Shown in pieces: positions 36,833-45,887 of a stretch of 64,000 bases of DNA (its first letter is position 1; every line of letters begins with the position of its first letter). Source of the stretch: Oceanibacterium hippocampi (lineage in GTDB: Bacteria > Pseudomonadota > Alphaproteobacteria > Sneathiellales > Sneathiellaceae); NCBI RefSeq assembly GCF_900172325.1, contig NZ_FWFR01000002.1, positions 904,159-968,158 on the forward strand. The letters are read 5' to 3'. The notes under the pieces are model-generated. The model did no database searches and was not told the DNA's origin. It saw only the letters and a list, made by a program, of their open reading frames with translations. The position numbers were made by a program, and so were the translations under genes.

Positions 36833-37774
36833 GGTGAAATCCCTGTATGTGTCGTTCTGTTACGCACGCACTGTCGCAGCCAGCGACGGCGCGAGGCACC
36901 GGTGTCAAGCCGCGACAGCCAAGCCCTGAGCGGGACTGCTCGACGGCGAAACCATGCGCGAGTTCACGGGAACGGTGCCTTCAAGGTCTGTTCTGGCAGT
37001 CATGAACGGCGCGATTGCTTGTACGCCCATCAGACGCGCGGCCGACTTCCGGCCGAACCAAGGCAGCATAGGCGCCGGTGAACCCGGCGCGCCACGCTCG
37101 GATTCTACTCAGACATATCTGGTCAGGTTTCACAGTACCGGGCGTCCAGCCTAGTTGCCTGGCTCCGTCTCGCGCCGCGAAAGCATTTCGCCGGCGACAA
37201 GATCACGCTGCTCCGGGTCACGAAACCGGCGATACTCGCCCGAACTGGCGCCCGCCACACCCGCAGGGATCCGATCATGGCCGAGGGCTGCGATCGGCAG
37301 GAAACGAAACTTGCGATCCGGTGATGGTCGTTCGGCAATGCCCGCCGACGGTCGCGTATCCAGTGTGGACACGCCGGCAGGCGCTCGAAAGTACACCCAT
37401 CTGATGCCCCGTTGGCGGCACCCGAAAGTCGAAAAGGCCGCATGGACGGGCGGGTAGGTAGTTTCCGATCCTATCGCGAGGATCACGTCGCTCTATATGC
37501 TGTAACTCGTCCTCTAACAGATTTGCCTACGATGCAGTCTGCTGCCTCTCCGGTGGTCACCGAGACAAGGTGTCGAGCGGAGCCGGACGCAGGCCGATGC
37601 AGCGACAGCGGACTCGGCCAGAGGTCAAGATCGAGGCGATACAGCCGGATTGCGACGGCGGGATACGCTCGGCGCAGGCAGCGCAAGATCTTCAGAATTG
37701 CCCCGGAACGTGCAGCGCAGGTGCAGCCTGCCGAGACCGCGATCATCTTCACACAACGCAATCGAGGAAACCAG
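36833..37774. other. Long intergenic region
   Basis: I find no supportable gene in these 942 bases. Open frames exist on both strands, but none has a recognisable motif or ribosome-binding site. A 17-base string at 37097-37113 recurs at 41243-41259 (see rejected items). The 3' end carries the leader of the BON lipoprotein gene. Confidence 0.4.
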
Positions 37775-38083
37775 ATGAACAGACATCTCAGTATGCCGGC
37801 CATCGCGCTCGCGTCCGTGCTCGCGTTCACCGCTTGTGCCGAAACAAGTAACAACGAGAGCGCCGGTGCGTATCTCGACGATTCCGCGATCACCGGCAAG
37901 GTCAAGTCAGCGATCTTGCAGGACCCGGCGCTGAAGGTGTTGCAGATCGATGTAACGACCTACAAGAACGTCGTCCAGCTGAGCGGATTCGTTGATACGC
38001 CGGAAATGGTCACACAAGCCGGCGTGGTCGCGAAGTCAGTGAACGGCGTAGTTTCAGTAAAGAACGATCTTATCGTGAAGTAG
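37775..38083 (+). CDS. BON-domain lipoprotein (OsmY-like)
   Basis: The protein has 102 residues. A lipoprotein signal peptide (MNRHLSMPAIALASVLAFTAC) ends in a TAC lipobox. The rest is a single BON domain: DDSAITGKVKSAILQDPALK, VLQIDVTTYKNVVQLSGFVD and VVSVKNDLIVK. BON domains bind phospholipid or envelope structures, and OsmY-like proteins protect the periplasm under osmotic stress. GAGGAA lies 6 bases before the ATG at 37775; the frame stays open upstream, but the signal peptide fixes the start. It is followed 50 bases later by another small lipoprotein gene. Confidence 0.9.
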   Translation: MNRHLSMPAIALASVLAFTACAETSNNESAGAYLDDSAITGKVKSAILQDPALKVLQIDVTTYKNVVQLSGFVDTPEMVTQAGVVAKSVNGVVSVKNDLIVK

Positions 38084-38133
38084 CCAATTTTGGCGCCTCT
38101 TGCGCGCCGCAAACGTTCACACGGAGACAGATC

Positions 38134-38382
38134 ATGAAACGCATTCTTCTCACCACCACACTCCTGTTATCGGCGCTGGGCATGGCGGCCTGTGGCAACA
38201 CGACCGGAGACCGCGCCCTTAGCGGCGGTGCGATCGGGGCGGGTGGCGGTGCGGCGGCCGGCCTGCTGCTCGGCGATCCCATTACCGGCGCACTCATCGG
38301 CGGTGCGATCGGTGCCGGCGCCGGTGCCCTCACCGATCCTGACCAGATCGATCTCGGGACGCCCATCTGGCGGCGAAATTAA
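38134..38382 (+). CDS. Small glycine-zipper lipoprotein
   Basis: The protein has 82 residues. A signal peptide ends LSALGMAAC (lipobox), followed by a glycine-zipper region: GGAIGAGGGAAAGLLLGDPI and GALIGGAIGAGAGALTDPDQ. Such proteins (SlyB/OmpA-like glycine zippers, YMGG family) insert hairpins into the envelope and are typical of stress-induced envelope maintenance. It follows the BON lipoprotein gene by 50 bases in the same direction and probably shares its transcript. Confidence 0.88.
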   Translation: MKRILLTTTLLLSALGMAACGNTTGDRALSGGAIGAGGGAAAGLLLGDPITGALIGGAIGAGAGALTDPDQIDLGTPIWRRN

Positions 38383-38993
38383 CCGATCCCGTCAATCAAT
38401 CATCACGTTCCGAGAAGCGCGAACAAGATCGCCCATCTGCGCAAGGCCCGCAACGAGACCGGAGGGCGTTGCCCTGGCCAGCATGGCGATCGAACTGGAA
38501 GCCGGCCCGGCCAAGGCAGACGCGACCGATCATCTCGAAACGCGCGGCACTTAATGGCGCCAATCCTGATTTCCTTCGACAGAACCGAGAACCGCGCAAC
38601 ACTGCCGCTGCAACCTATGGGCATGTGGCCGGCTGCATGATGCGCGAACACCGGCCAAATCCGCTTTCTCGTTCGCGGCGTTCATTTTTGGACGCCGACA
38701 CTCGATCACTCACTGTTTGGCAATATTCCGTGCAAGGTCGCATGCCCTTGTTGAAATCCAATGCTCGGCATCGCGAATAAGGCCGTTGTTCCTGTCCGTC
38801 GACACTTGAACTAAGCTTTCGGCATGTCTGCGTGTATCCACCAACGGCCTGCTTCCGGCATTTCCGCGGGCATGCTCAGAATTTGATCCCAAATGGCGGC
38901 GAAGAGCGACGATCCGGTCAGGCTACGTGACGTAATCCACGCCCGTGGGGAACACTTTCACGTCGTCGATCCGGCCAGTGTTGCGTCGAGACG
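38383..38993. other. Intergenic region without visible gene
   Basis: In these 611 bases I see no open frame with recognisable protein features. The part just before 38994 must hold the promoter of the MFS gene; no clear -10/-35 pair stands out. Confidence 0.4.
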
Positions 38994-40238
38994 ATGAGCC
39001 TCAAGCGCCAGCCGGGCGTCCACTACGCCTGGGTGATTGCCGGAACGGCAATGCTCGTGGTGTTGTGCGTGATCGGCCTGGCGCGTTTCTCATTCGGAAT
39101 GATCCTGCCGGGAATGGCGGCGGACCTGGCTCTCGACTATCGCGAACAGGGAATCCTTGGGACAAGCTACTTCCTCGGATACCTCTCGATCGTCGCGCCA
39201 ATGCCATGGCTGGCGCCGAGGCTGGGCCCCAGGCGTCTGTGTGTCTGGGGCATGGCCCTGGTGGCCCTCAGCCTGCTGGCGATGTCCCTGGTGCGGGACT
39301 ACACCTTGTTGTCGGCGAGCTACTTCATCACCGGCCTCGGCAGTGGCGCCGCCTTCATCGGGGCCATGACCCTGCCGTCATACTGGTTCCATCCCTCGCA
39401 CCGGGCTCGGGCCGCGGGCGTGGCCACCGCCGGTGCCGGGGTCGCGATCCTGTTCTCGGGGCTGATCGTGCCGCATACGAGCGGCGCATTCGGCTTTGCC
39501 TCCTGGCAGATCATCTGGTTGATGTTCGCCTGCCTGACGGGATCGTTCTTCCTGATGGCCCTGGTGTTGCTGCGGAATCGGCCGGAAGAGATCGGGCTGA
39601 CCCCCTTCGGGCGACCGAACGGGAGCCGCGGCGCGGCGTCTGACCTGCCGCCGAAGCCCATCCGGAGCGGGCCGATCCTCCTCCGCCTCGGCGCGATCTA
39701 TGCGCTGTTTGCCGTCACCATGATCACCTACATGACGTTCATCGTGACGACGATGATCGATGAACTGTCGGTCCCCAGGGCCACCGCCGGCGTGCTGTGG
39801 TCGGTTGTCGGCGGGCTCAGTATTCTCTCGGGCCCGCTGTTCGGGAACGTATCGGACCGATGGGGCCATCGCGCGGGCATCGTCTCGGCCCTGGCCGCCC
39901 AGGCTGTTGCCTATGCCCTGATCGCCGCTGGAACGGGTATGATCGGGCTCCTGGCCTCGGTCCTGCTATTCGGCCTCTCGGCCTGGAGCCTCCCGACGAT
40001 CGTTTCGGCAGCCGCGGGCGATTATTTCGGCCCGGAGAGGGCGGCCGGCGTCTTCGCCATCCTCACGCTGGTCTTCGCGGCGGGCCAGGTGCTTGGTCCG
40101 GCCGGCGCCGGTTTCCTCGCCGACTGGACCGGCGGTTTCGCACTCGCCTACGGGATAGCGACCGGCCTGAATTGCGTGGCGATCATCCTCTGCCTGTCAC
40201 TGCGGCCGCCTGCCGGCTCGACCGCCGCGACCCATTGA
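38994..40238 (+). CDS. Major facilitator superfamily permease
   Basis: The protein has 414 residues with twelve predicted helices in two halves. The first half contains LARFSFGMILPGMAADLALDY, a start common in YbfB/YjiJ-like and monocarboxylate-type MFS proteins, and the loop PRLGPRRLCVWG as motif A. The second half has GPLFGNVSDRWGHRAG, the repeated motif A. A substrate cannot be deduced. It stands alone, separated from the lipoprotein genes and convergent with the sigma-factor gene. Confidence 0.9.
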   Translation: MSLKRQPGVHYAWVIAGTAMLVVLCVIGLARFSFGMILPGMAADLALDYREQGILGTSYFLGYLSIVAPMPWLAPRLGPRRLCVWGMALVALSLLAMSLVRDYTLLSASYFITGLGSGAAFIGAMTLPSYWFHPSHRARAAGVATAGAGVAILFSGLIVPHTSGAFGFASWQIIWLMFACLTGSFFLMALVLLRNRPEEIGLTPFGRPNGSRGAASDLPPKPIRSGPILLRLGAIYALFAVTMITYMTFIVTTMIDELSVPRATAGVLWSVVGGLSILSGPLFGNVSDRWGHRAGIVSALAAQAVAYALIAAGTGMIGLLASVLLFGLSAWSLPTIVSAAAGDYFGPERAAGVFAILTLVFAAGQVLGPAGAGFLADWTGGFALAYGIATGLNCVAIILCLSLRPPAGSTAATH

Positions 40239-40500
40239 GATGCGTCCGGGACAGGCGCGCTACCCGTTCAGGGAGCGCGTGGCAAATTCCCTCGGCCGAT
40301 ATCCTGCGTGCGGACATTGGCGATAGTGGCAGCGCGGCGAAGCTGCGGATGACCTCGCGGGCTGAGAATGGCAGTGCTTGAAAGGGTCTGGGCTCATACA
40401 CCGATGGTAGCGGCCCCTGCTCGGACCGGCCACCAACCTGGCGGGTCAACGCAGTTCACCGAACTTGGGCCGTTCGACAACTCGCATGATTTGGCATTGT

Positions 40501-41058
40501 TCAGGCGTAGGCCGCGACGGGCATGGACGCTCGCCGACCGACTTTCTTCGCCGTTCGGTCGGCAACCGCTGTTTCGACGCTCGGGTCCAGCAGCTTGCGC
40601 AGGGTTTCCCGGGCGCGCGACAGCCGCGAACGAATCGTGCCGATCGGCAGTTTGAGGATCTGGGCAGCCTCTTGGTAGCTCGCCCCCTGGGCCCCGACCA
40701 GCATCAATATGACCTGGCTGTCCCGGGGCAGCTTCATCAGCACCCGCCGGAAGTCGCGGATCTCAAGACGCCGTTCCTGAACCGGCGCGCACGGGGGACC
40801 GTCGCGCCATTCCAGGTACTCGACCTCGGTGCCGCGACGCGCCCGGCGACGGCAGCCGTTCACAAAAATGCTGTGCATGATCTTGAAGAGCCAGGCGCGC
40901 AGGTTGGTGCCGGGCTGAAACTGCTCGATCCGTCCGACAGCTCGTTCGAGACAATCCTGCACGAGATCATCAGCTTCCGCGGCGCGGTGGGTCAGCGACC
41001 AGGCGAAACGCCGGAGATGTGGGAGATATTGAACAAGCTCTTGGGTTTCGATAGCCAC
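40501..41058 (-). CDS. ECF-type RNA polymerase sigma factor
   Basis: The protein has 185 residues from the GTG at 41058, which has GGAG exactly 6 bases upstream; the frame also stays open to 41220, and an ATG at 41112 is the alternative. Region 2 reads EADDLVQDCLERAVGRIEQF and NLRAWLFKIMHSIF (core binding and -10 recognition). Region 4 reads LPRDSQVILMLVGAQGASYQ and PIGTIRSRLSRARETL (-35 recognition). No anti-sigma gene is adjacent, so the partner is elsewhere or control is transcriptional. The basic tail after LRKLLDPS is an extension of about 25 residues. Confidence 0.92.
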   Translation of the reverse strand: MAIETQELVQYLPHLRRFAWSLTHRAAEADDLVQDCLERAVGRIEQFQPGTNLRAWLFKIMHSIFVNGCRRRARRGTEVEYLEWRDGPPCAPVQERRLEIRDFRRVLMKLPRDSQVILMLVGAQGASYQEAAQILKLPIGTIRSRLSRARETLRKLLDPSVETAVADRTAKKVGRRASMPVAAYA

Positions 41059-41337
41059 TTTATTCTCCAAAGTAATCAGCCCACCTTGTCGAGCGTGTCG
41101 AACGGGCTCCATTTTCGTTTTCGGATCGGTACTTGACGGGATTTCAGATCTAACTTCGGGCCGGATCAGCAACAGCCCTACGGCATTGAAACTTGAAACA
41201 TCGAAGCGAAAAGATGCCACAAGACCCCCGGGATACGTCAGACTCGGATTCTACTCAGAAGTCGCGCGCCGGCCCGTCAGAAGGCATTCCCACATGGACG
41301 TCCTGATACTCACCGATATCCGCGGTATTCTGCCGGA

Positions 41338-41707
41338 ATGAGTGACAGCCGCTTTGAACTCCGCCGCGCTCCACTTGAAATCATTCGTCACGGCGCATGG
41401 CTCCATGTCCGCTTCACTTTGCGTTAAGCGAGACGTGGAGGATCTATTGGCGGAGCAGGGTCTGGAAATTTCCTGTGAGTGCGCAGGATGCCGGCTCCTC
41501 AGGTTTGGCGCATCTATCGCCATGAACTTGCGCCGCATGCGGCCCGCACCGAACGATTTCCGGCAACCCGACGAAAAGATCATCGCTACCCGCGAGCGGC
41601 GTCACTGGTTAGGGGCAGCTGTCGACAATGCAGGTGAGGTCCTGGATTTCTTCGTGCGATCAAGGCAGCACGCCAAGGCCCCATTGAAGCCACATCGGCC
41701 CCATTGA
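41338..41707 (+). pseudogene. IS6-family transposase relic, frameshifted
   Basis: From ATG 41338 one frame reads MSDSRFELRRAPLEIIRHGA and WLHVRFTLR, then stops; this is the N-terminus of IS6-family transposases. The next frame continues with RDVEDLLAEQGLEIS, LLRFGASIAMNLRRMRPAPN and RRHWLGAAVDNAGEVLDFF, the expected order. The HLDE motif carrying the first catalytic Asp has become QPDEKI. Sequence ends before the later catalytic residues. The element is dead and its ends cannot be traced. Confidence 0.8.
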
Positions 41708-41999
41708 CCGCCGGGCCGGGCAGGGAAACTTTCCGGGGGCCATAGCGCCCGGCCTCATTGAAGCTCTTTGCGGTCTCCCAGGTTCCAGCTAGAATCTTCC
41801 TTTCCGGCCCCTTTCCGCGCTTCAGCCTCGTCGTAAGCTTCGTGCCCCCTGATACGGGCGGTTGGCGGAAGGGAGCCGCCTCCGTCGGCAGGGTCAGGAA
41901 TCCGGCCCGGCGTGGGCACCCCGGTTGGGACAATACCATCAAGCGGCAATAAGGACCGTTCAAGGAATTCGTCGAAATCGCGCCTTCCGTCCTGCCCCC

Positions 42000-42326
42000 A
42001 GCGGCGCCGAGGCGGTGAAGGAACGGCTCGAGGCGCTGGACCGGCAGAAGAAGGCGCTGCAGGCGGAGATCGAGGCGGCACCGGCCAGGAGCCCGCGCTT
42101 CCATCCCAACCTCTCGAAGCTCTACGCGGAGAAAGTCGCGGCACTCCAGGCCTCGCTCGGAGCGCCCGACCTCCGGGACGAGGCGACCACAATCCTGCGC
42201 TCGCTGATCGAGACGGTCGTGCTCCGCCGCGACGGCGAGGGCCTAGAGGTCGCGCTCTCGGGCGACCTGGTGGCGATGCTGGGACCTGGCGGGGGATCCC
42301 AGACGCAAACAGGCCGCATCCGGTGA
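42000..42326 (+). pseudogene. C-terminal fragment of a large serine recombinase
   Basis: The readable part AVKERLEALDRQKKALQAEI, FHPNLSKLYAEKVAALQ and TILRSLIETVVLRRDGEGLE is the coiled-coil and C-terminal end of alphaproteobacterial large serine recombinases. The catalytic resolvase domain and zinc ribbon are absent. Sequence before about 41995 does not continue the family. The fragment could be the missing half of the recombinase truncated at 62239 (see findings). Confidence 0.75.
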
Positions 42327-42437
42327 GGATACGGCCTGTTCGATCAAGGTGGTTGCGGGGGCGCGCAACCAACGAGAGTTGATACTGCACGCGGTGATCT
42401 GAATGACGCGAAATGGCCCCGGGCTCAAAGATTCCGG

Positions 42438-42466
42438 CGATTCATCCCCGCGCGTGCGGGGAACAG
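42438..42466. CRISPR. Single orphan type I-E-like CRISPR repeat
   Basis: A 29-base unit ending TTCATCCCCGCGCGTGCGGG-GAACAG. It has the CCCCGCGCGTGCGGGG stem and flanks (TTCATC, GAACAG) of the well-known type I-E repeat family, in reverse orientation to the usual GTGTTCCCCGC form. No second copy and no cas gene is visible in the window, so this is a relic or a solitary unit, not a working array. Confidence 0.6.
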
Positions 42467-42884
42467 AGGAGTACTCCCGGTGCTAAAACTGAATAGCCCC
42501 GAGTTTTCCAGACGCCCTCGGTGCTCATCTCCGGCTGCCGTTCGCATTCGACGGGCGCCAGCAGCACGTTCTGACGCATGTGGACTTGTCCGGATCTGGT
42601 GGAGAGCGTTTAGCTCACTTTGCGTGCCCTGCGCTCGAACCCGTCAACGCCGGGACTGGCGAGATCACCTGATCCCCAACCTATCGCCGCCGATATAACA
42701 AAGGTCCCGATCGGATCCATTGCTGTCGCCCCCGCCTTACGCCAGTGGCCTAGTTTCACGCCGCCCCTCGGCTTAGTGTTGCTATGCGGTTGAGGCCGGC
42801 AGCCGGAAACCGCCCGGCTTGGCGAGCCAGGCTGTGGGACCAGTCAATTAGTGTTGATTTCGCTTCAGGAAAGGACACCGCCGT
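42467..42884. other. Intergenic region between CRISPR-like repeat and APC permease gene
   Basis: In these 418 bases I see no gene and no further CRISPR repeat. The permease gene's ribosome-binding site (CAGGAAAGGA) is at the right end. Confidence 0.45.
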
Positions 42885-44114
42885 ATGGGCGACCAAACGG
42901 ACAAGCACAGCGAGCGAGCATTGCTGCGTGTGCTCGGGTTGCCGTTGCTCATCCTGTATGGCGTCGGCGTGACCGTCGGGGCCGGCATTTTCGTCATGAT
43001 CGGCACCGTGGTCGGACTTGCCGGTCCACGAGCACCGCTCGCCTTTCTGTCCGCCGCCGCTATCGCCGGTGTGACAGCGATCTGTTACGCCACCCTCTCA
43101 CGCGGGTTTCCTAGGGCTGCGGGTGCGTCTCTCTACGTCAAAGCGGCGTTCGGCCGTGGTGTCGGACTGCCCGTCGGGATCGGCGTTGCATTGACCGGCA
43201 TCGTTTCGAGCGCGACCATCATTGTCGGTTTCACTGGCTATGTGGCGGAGCTCATCGCGATCCCGCATTCTGTTACGGTGCTCGTTTCAGTTGCGGCTAT
43301 CGGCCTTCTCGTTCAGCGGGGTGTCAAGGAAAGTGTGGGCGTGGCGGCCGTGATTACCATCGTGGAAATCGGCATTCTGCTCGCTCTGATCGTCGCCGGT
43401 ATGCCGCAGCTGGTTTCCATCGAGCCGTGGACGGCCGCGTTCGGAACAGGCAGCGTACTGCCCGTCTCGGGTATCGTGACCGCAGCGGTACTGGCCTTCT
43501 TCGCCTTCATAGGCTTCGAGGATATCGTCAATATGGCCGAGGAAACGGTCAATCCCGACCGCGTCATGGGCAAGGCGATCCTCGGCACGCTGGCCGTCAC
43601 CACCACGCTGTACGTCTTGCTCGCATTGATTGCCATTGGCGCACCCGACACCGATGCGCTGGCGCGCAGTTCCGCCCCACTAGCCGCAATGTGGACACAA
43701 CTGACGGGACTGTCGAGCACATGGCTGTCGACAATGGCCCTGATCGCGGTCATCAATGGTGTGATTGTCCAGGTAATCATGGCGAGCCGTCTGCTCTATG
43801 GCATGGCCCGCGAAGATATGATGCCCGCCCTGCTCGGCCGTATCGGCACTCGGCGCACGCCTTTCGTGGCGATCTGGCTTGTCGCCACACTGGTCGCGGC
43901 GCTGGCGCTCGCCTTCCCGATTGCGACGCTGGCACGGGCCACGACGACATTGACGCTGCTGGTCTTCGCGTCCGTCAACCTTTCGCTCGTGGTGCTCGGC
44001 ACCAGGGCAGGTGCGGGCCCGATGCACAGCCGCCGCTGGATCGGCATTCTGGGTTTTGCACTGACTTGCGGGCTTGCCTTGCGCGAACTCCTGGTCTTTT
44101 TCGGCGCGCTCTAG
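42885..44114 (+). CDS. APC-family amino-acid/polyamine permease
   Basis: The protein has 409 residues with about twelve helices. The substrate-binding unwound helix 1 motif is present: VGVTVGAGIFVMIG. Further family segments are FPRAAGASLYVKAAFGRG (helix 3), FFAFIGFEDIVNMAEETVNP (helix 6 region) and RLLYGMAREDMMP (helix 8 loop). It imports or exchanges amino acids or amines. It is flanked by relics on the left and empty sequence on the right, so its partners are not apparent. Confidence 0.92.
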   Translation: MGDQTDKHSERALLRVLGLPLLILYGVGVTVGAGIFVMIGTVVGLAGPRAPLAFLSAAAIAGVTAICYATLSRGFPRAAGASLYVKAAFGRGVGLPVGIGVALTGIVSSATIIVGFTGYVAELIAIPHSVTVLVSVAAIGLLVQRGVKESVGVAAVITIVEIGILLALIVAGMPQLVSIEPWTAAFGTGSVLPVSGIVTAAVLAFFAFIGFEDIVNMAEETVNPDRVMGKAILGTLAVTTTLYVLLALIAIGAPDTDALARSSAPLAAMWTQLTGLSSTWLSTMALIAVINGVIVQVIMASRLLYGMAREDMMPALLGRIGTRRTPFVAIWLVATLVAALALAFPIATLARATTTLTLLVFASVNLSLVVLGTRAGAGPMHSRRWIGILGFALTCGLALRELLVFFGAL

Positions 44115-44786
44115 GGCGATTGGCCCTTATCGGCCAAGATCCTGCCGTGGGGCAATCATGGCGCAATGATTTCCGAGGACCCAGACGAGTGGCCAGTGGT
44201 CTTGTCACCAAACAACTCTCAGCAACAATCACGGCAGCTTGCCTCGACAATCAAACTCAAACCTCTTCCGCAATAGACCCAGACCGGAAATCTTCTTCTC
44301 GCGAGTTCTCGAAACATGCACGCACGCCGGCCGGAACCCAGCCCCTGATCCCAGGGATCAGTCAGGCCGGACGGAAAACCAGACTGCGGGACGTTCAAAG
44401 CGACTTCTGTATGGGCCTCCGCGGGGCCTGGTCGTCCGTCATCGGCGGCTTCGGCAAGCACTCTGTCAGGCCAAGACTCGTCCCGCGACAAAGCGAGAGT
44501 TACCTCACATCACCATCTGCCTCGCGTCGCCGACGATGTTGCATCACGCAACCACTCCCGTGTCCTGCACACTCGAATTCGGAAGCGCCGTTGCTCGTCC
44601 TTGCTGAATGAGGCCCGCGAGACAGCCATAACGACAGGGCTGTTCCCGACCGCTGAAACATCGCGCCCCGACTCAAAGGTTCACGGAAGTCCTTCGCGAT
44701 GCAAAGAGTGCGGGGCGGCCAAGATCCGGGTCTGTCTCGCTACTTCCGGCCCCCAGCTTTCGGGAAAGCACGCGCCTCGCAAACAG
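44115..44786. other. Intergenic region without visible gene
   Basis: These 672 bases separate the permease gene from the convergent acyl-CoA dehydrogenase operon. No protein family, RNA or clear hairpin terminator is recognisable on either strand. Confidence 0.4.
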
Positions 44787-45884
44787 CTAGGCGGCGAGCC
44801 AGTCCTGTACTTCAACCGCCTCCTGGCGACAGCGCTCCGGGCCGCCCAGAACCTGTCGGTCGTAGCCGATGCGCTTGAACCAGAAGTGCAGCCCCATGAG
44901 GTCGGTGAAACCCATCCCGCCATGAACCTCGGTGGCGGTACGAGCCACGTCGCGACCGACCTCGGACAGATGGGCCTTTGCCAGACAGGCCATTGTTCGG
45001 CGCTCATCAGCGCTTCCGGTGTCCTGCACATGTGCGGCATACCAGATCAGGGAACGACAGGGCTCGAGACTGGCAGCCATTTCCGCGCACATATGCTTGA
45101 CCGCCTGGAAACTGGCGATCACTCGCTCGAACTGGACACGTTGACTCGCATATTCGACCGATTTCTCGATCATGCGCTGGGCCGCACCCAGTGTATCGGC
45201 CGCAAGCATGAGGCGGGCCGTATCGACAAGACCAAGCGCCGCTCCCATCACGTCCGGGTTCGCGTCGAGCAGCTCGCCCGGCGCGTCGGAAAGCACCAGA
45301 GTCCCGAGCGGTCGCGTCCGGTCAAGGCTAGGCCAGGGCAACAGCTCTACGCCCTCATCGTCGACGGCAACGATAACCGCGCGTCCATCCGCAAGCAGCA
45401 CGAGCACATGGCTTGCGCCGCCGCTATCGATCACACCGCTCGCCCGGCCCGACAGGCGTCCACCGACAAGGTGAAGGTCGGTCGTTCCCGTCGCACCCGA
45501 GAGCGCACCCGCCGCCAAAGCGACCCTTGCCTCGCCGGCGGCGACCGCTGGCAGGAAGGCCCCCTGCTGCTCTGCCGTCCCCATCAGACTGATCGCCAGC
45601 GGTGCGACAACGTTCGTCGCGACGAACGGGATGGGAGCTGCCGCATGACCGAGCGCCTCGGCGACAAGCGCGGCCTCGAAAACCCCGAGCCCGGCGCCAC
45701 CGAATTCCTCGGGCACCATCAGGCCCGGCAACCCGAGCGCAAGAACTCCGTCCCAGAGCGCCCCATCGAACCCGCCTCTGTCCGCCACGACCTGACGGAT
45801 CTTGTCCAGCGTCACGGTCCGCGACAGGAATCCGCGCAGCGACTGCTCGATCAGTTTCTGGTTCTCGTCCAATCCGAATTCCAT
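44787..45884 (-). CDS. Acyl-CoA dehydrogenase, short subunit of a probable heteromeric pair
   Basis: The protein is a 365-residue FAD flavoprotein of the acyl-CoA dehydrogenase family. It has the helical N-domain (FLSRTVTLDKIRQ, GLPGLMVPEEFGGAGLGVFE), a middle beta domain and a C-terminal bundle (CLAKAHLSEVGRDVARTATEVHGGMGFT). It ends soon after EVHGGMGF and lacks the YEGT segment that carries the catalytic Glu in many family members. It lies 3 bases after the second dehydrogenase gene, a pairing well known from heterotetrameric enzymes such as ChsE1-ChsE2 of steroid side-chain degradation. It is the last gene of its operon. Confidence 0.9.
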   Translation of the reverse strand: MEFGLDENQKLIEQSLRGFLSRTVTLDKIRQVVADRGGFDGALWDGVLALGLPGLMVPEEFGGAGLGVFEAALVAEALGHAAAPIPFVATNVVAPLAISLMGTAEQQGAFLPAVAAGEARVALAAGALSGATGTTDLHLVGGRLSGRASGVIDSGGASHVLVLLADGRAVIVAVDDEGVELLPWPSLDRTRPLGTLVLSDAPGELLDANPDVMGAALGLVDTARLMLAADTLGAAQRMIEKSVEYASQRVQFERVIASFQAVKHMCAEMAASLEPCRSLIWYAAHVQDTGSADERRTMACLAKAHLSEVGRDVARTATEVHGGMGFTDLMGLHFWFKRIGYDRQVLGGPERCRQEAVEVQDWLAA

Positions 45885-45887
45885 CGC

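Noticed and set aside
41059..41220. A longer N-terminus for the ECF sigma factor (to 41220)
   Set aside because: The extra residues do not resemble sigma region 2, and a GTG with GGAG at 6 bases (41058) gives the usual ECF length; ATG 41112 remains possible.
37097..41259. A 17-base identical string at 37097-37113 and 41243-41259 (CTCGGATTCTACTCAGA)
   Set aside because: In a 64-kb window one 17-base match by chance is not very unlikely, the flanks do not extend the match, and neither copy has a clear relation to a gene or an IS end.
42438..42884. A CRISPR array
   Set aside because: Only one repeat is present; I read the following 400 bases for further copies of the stem and found none.
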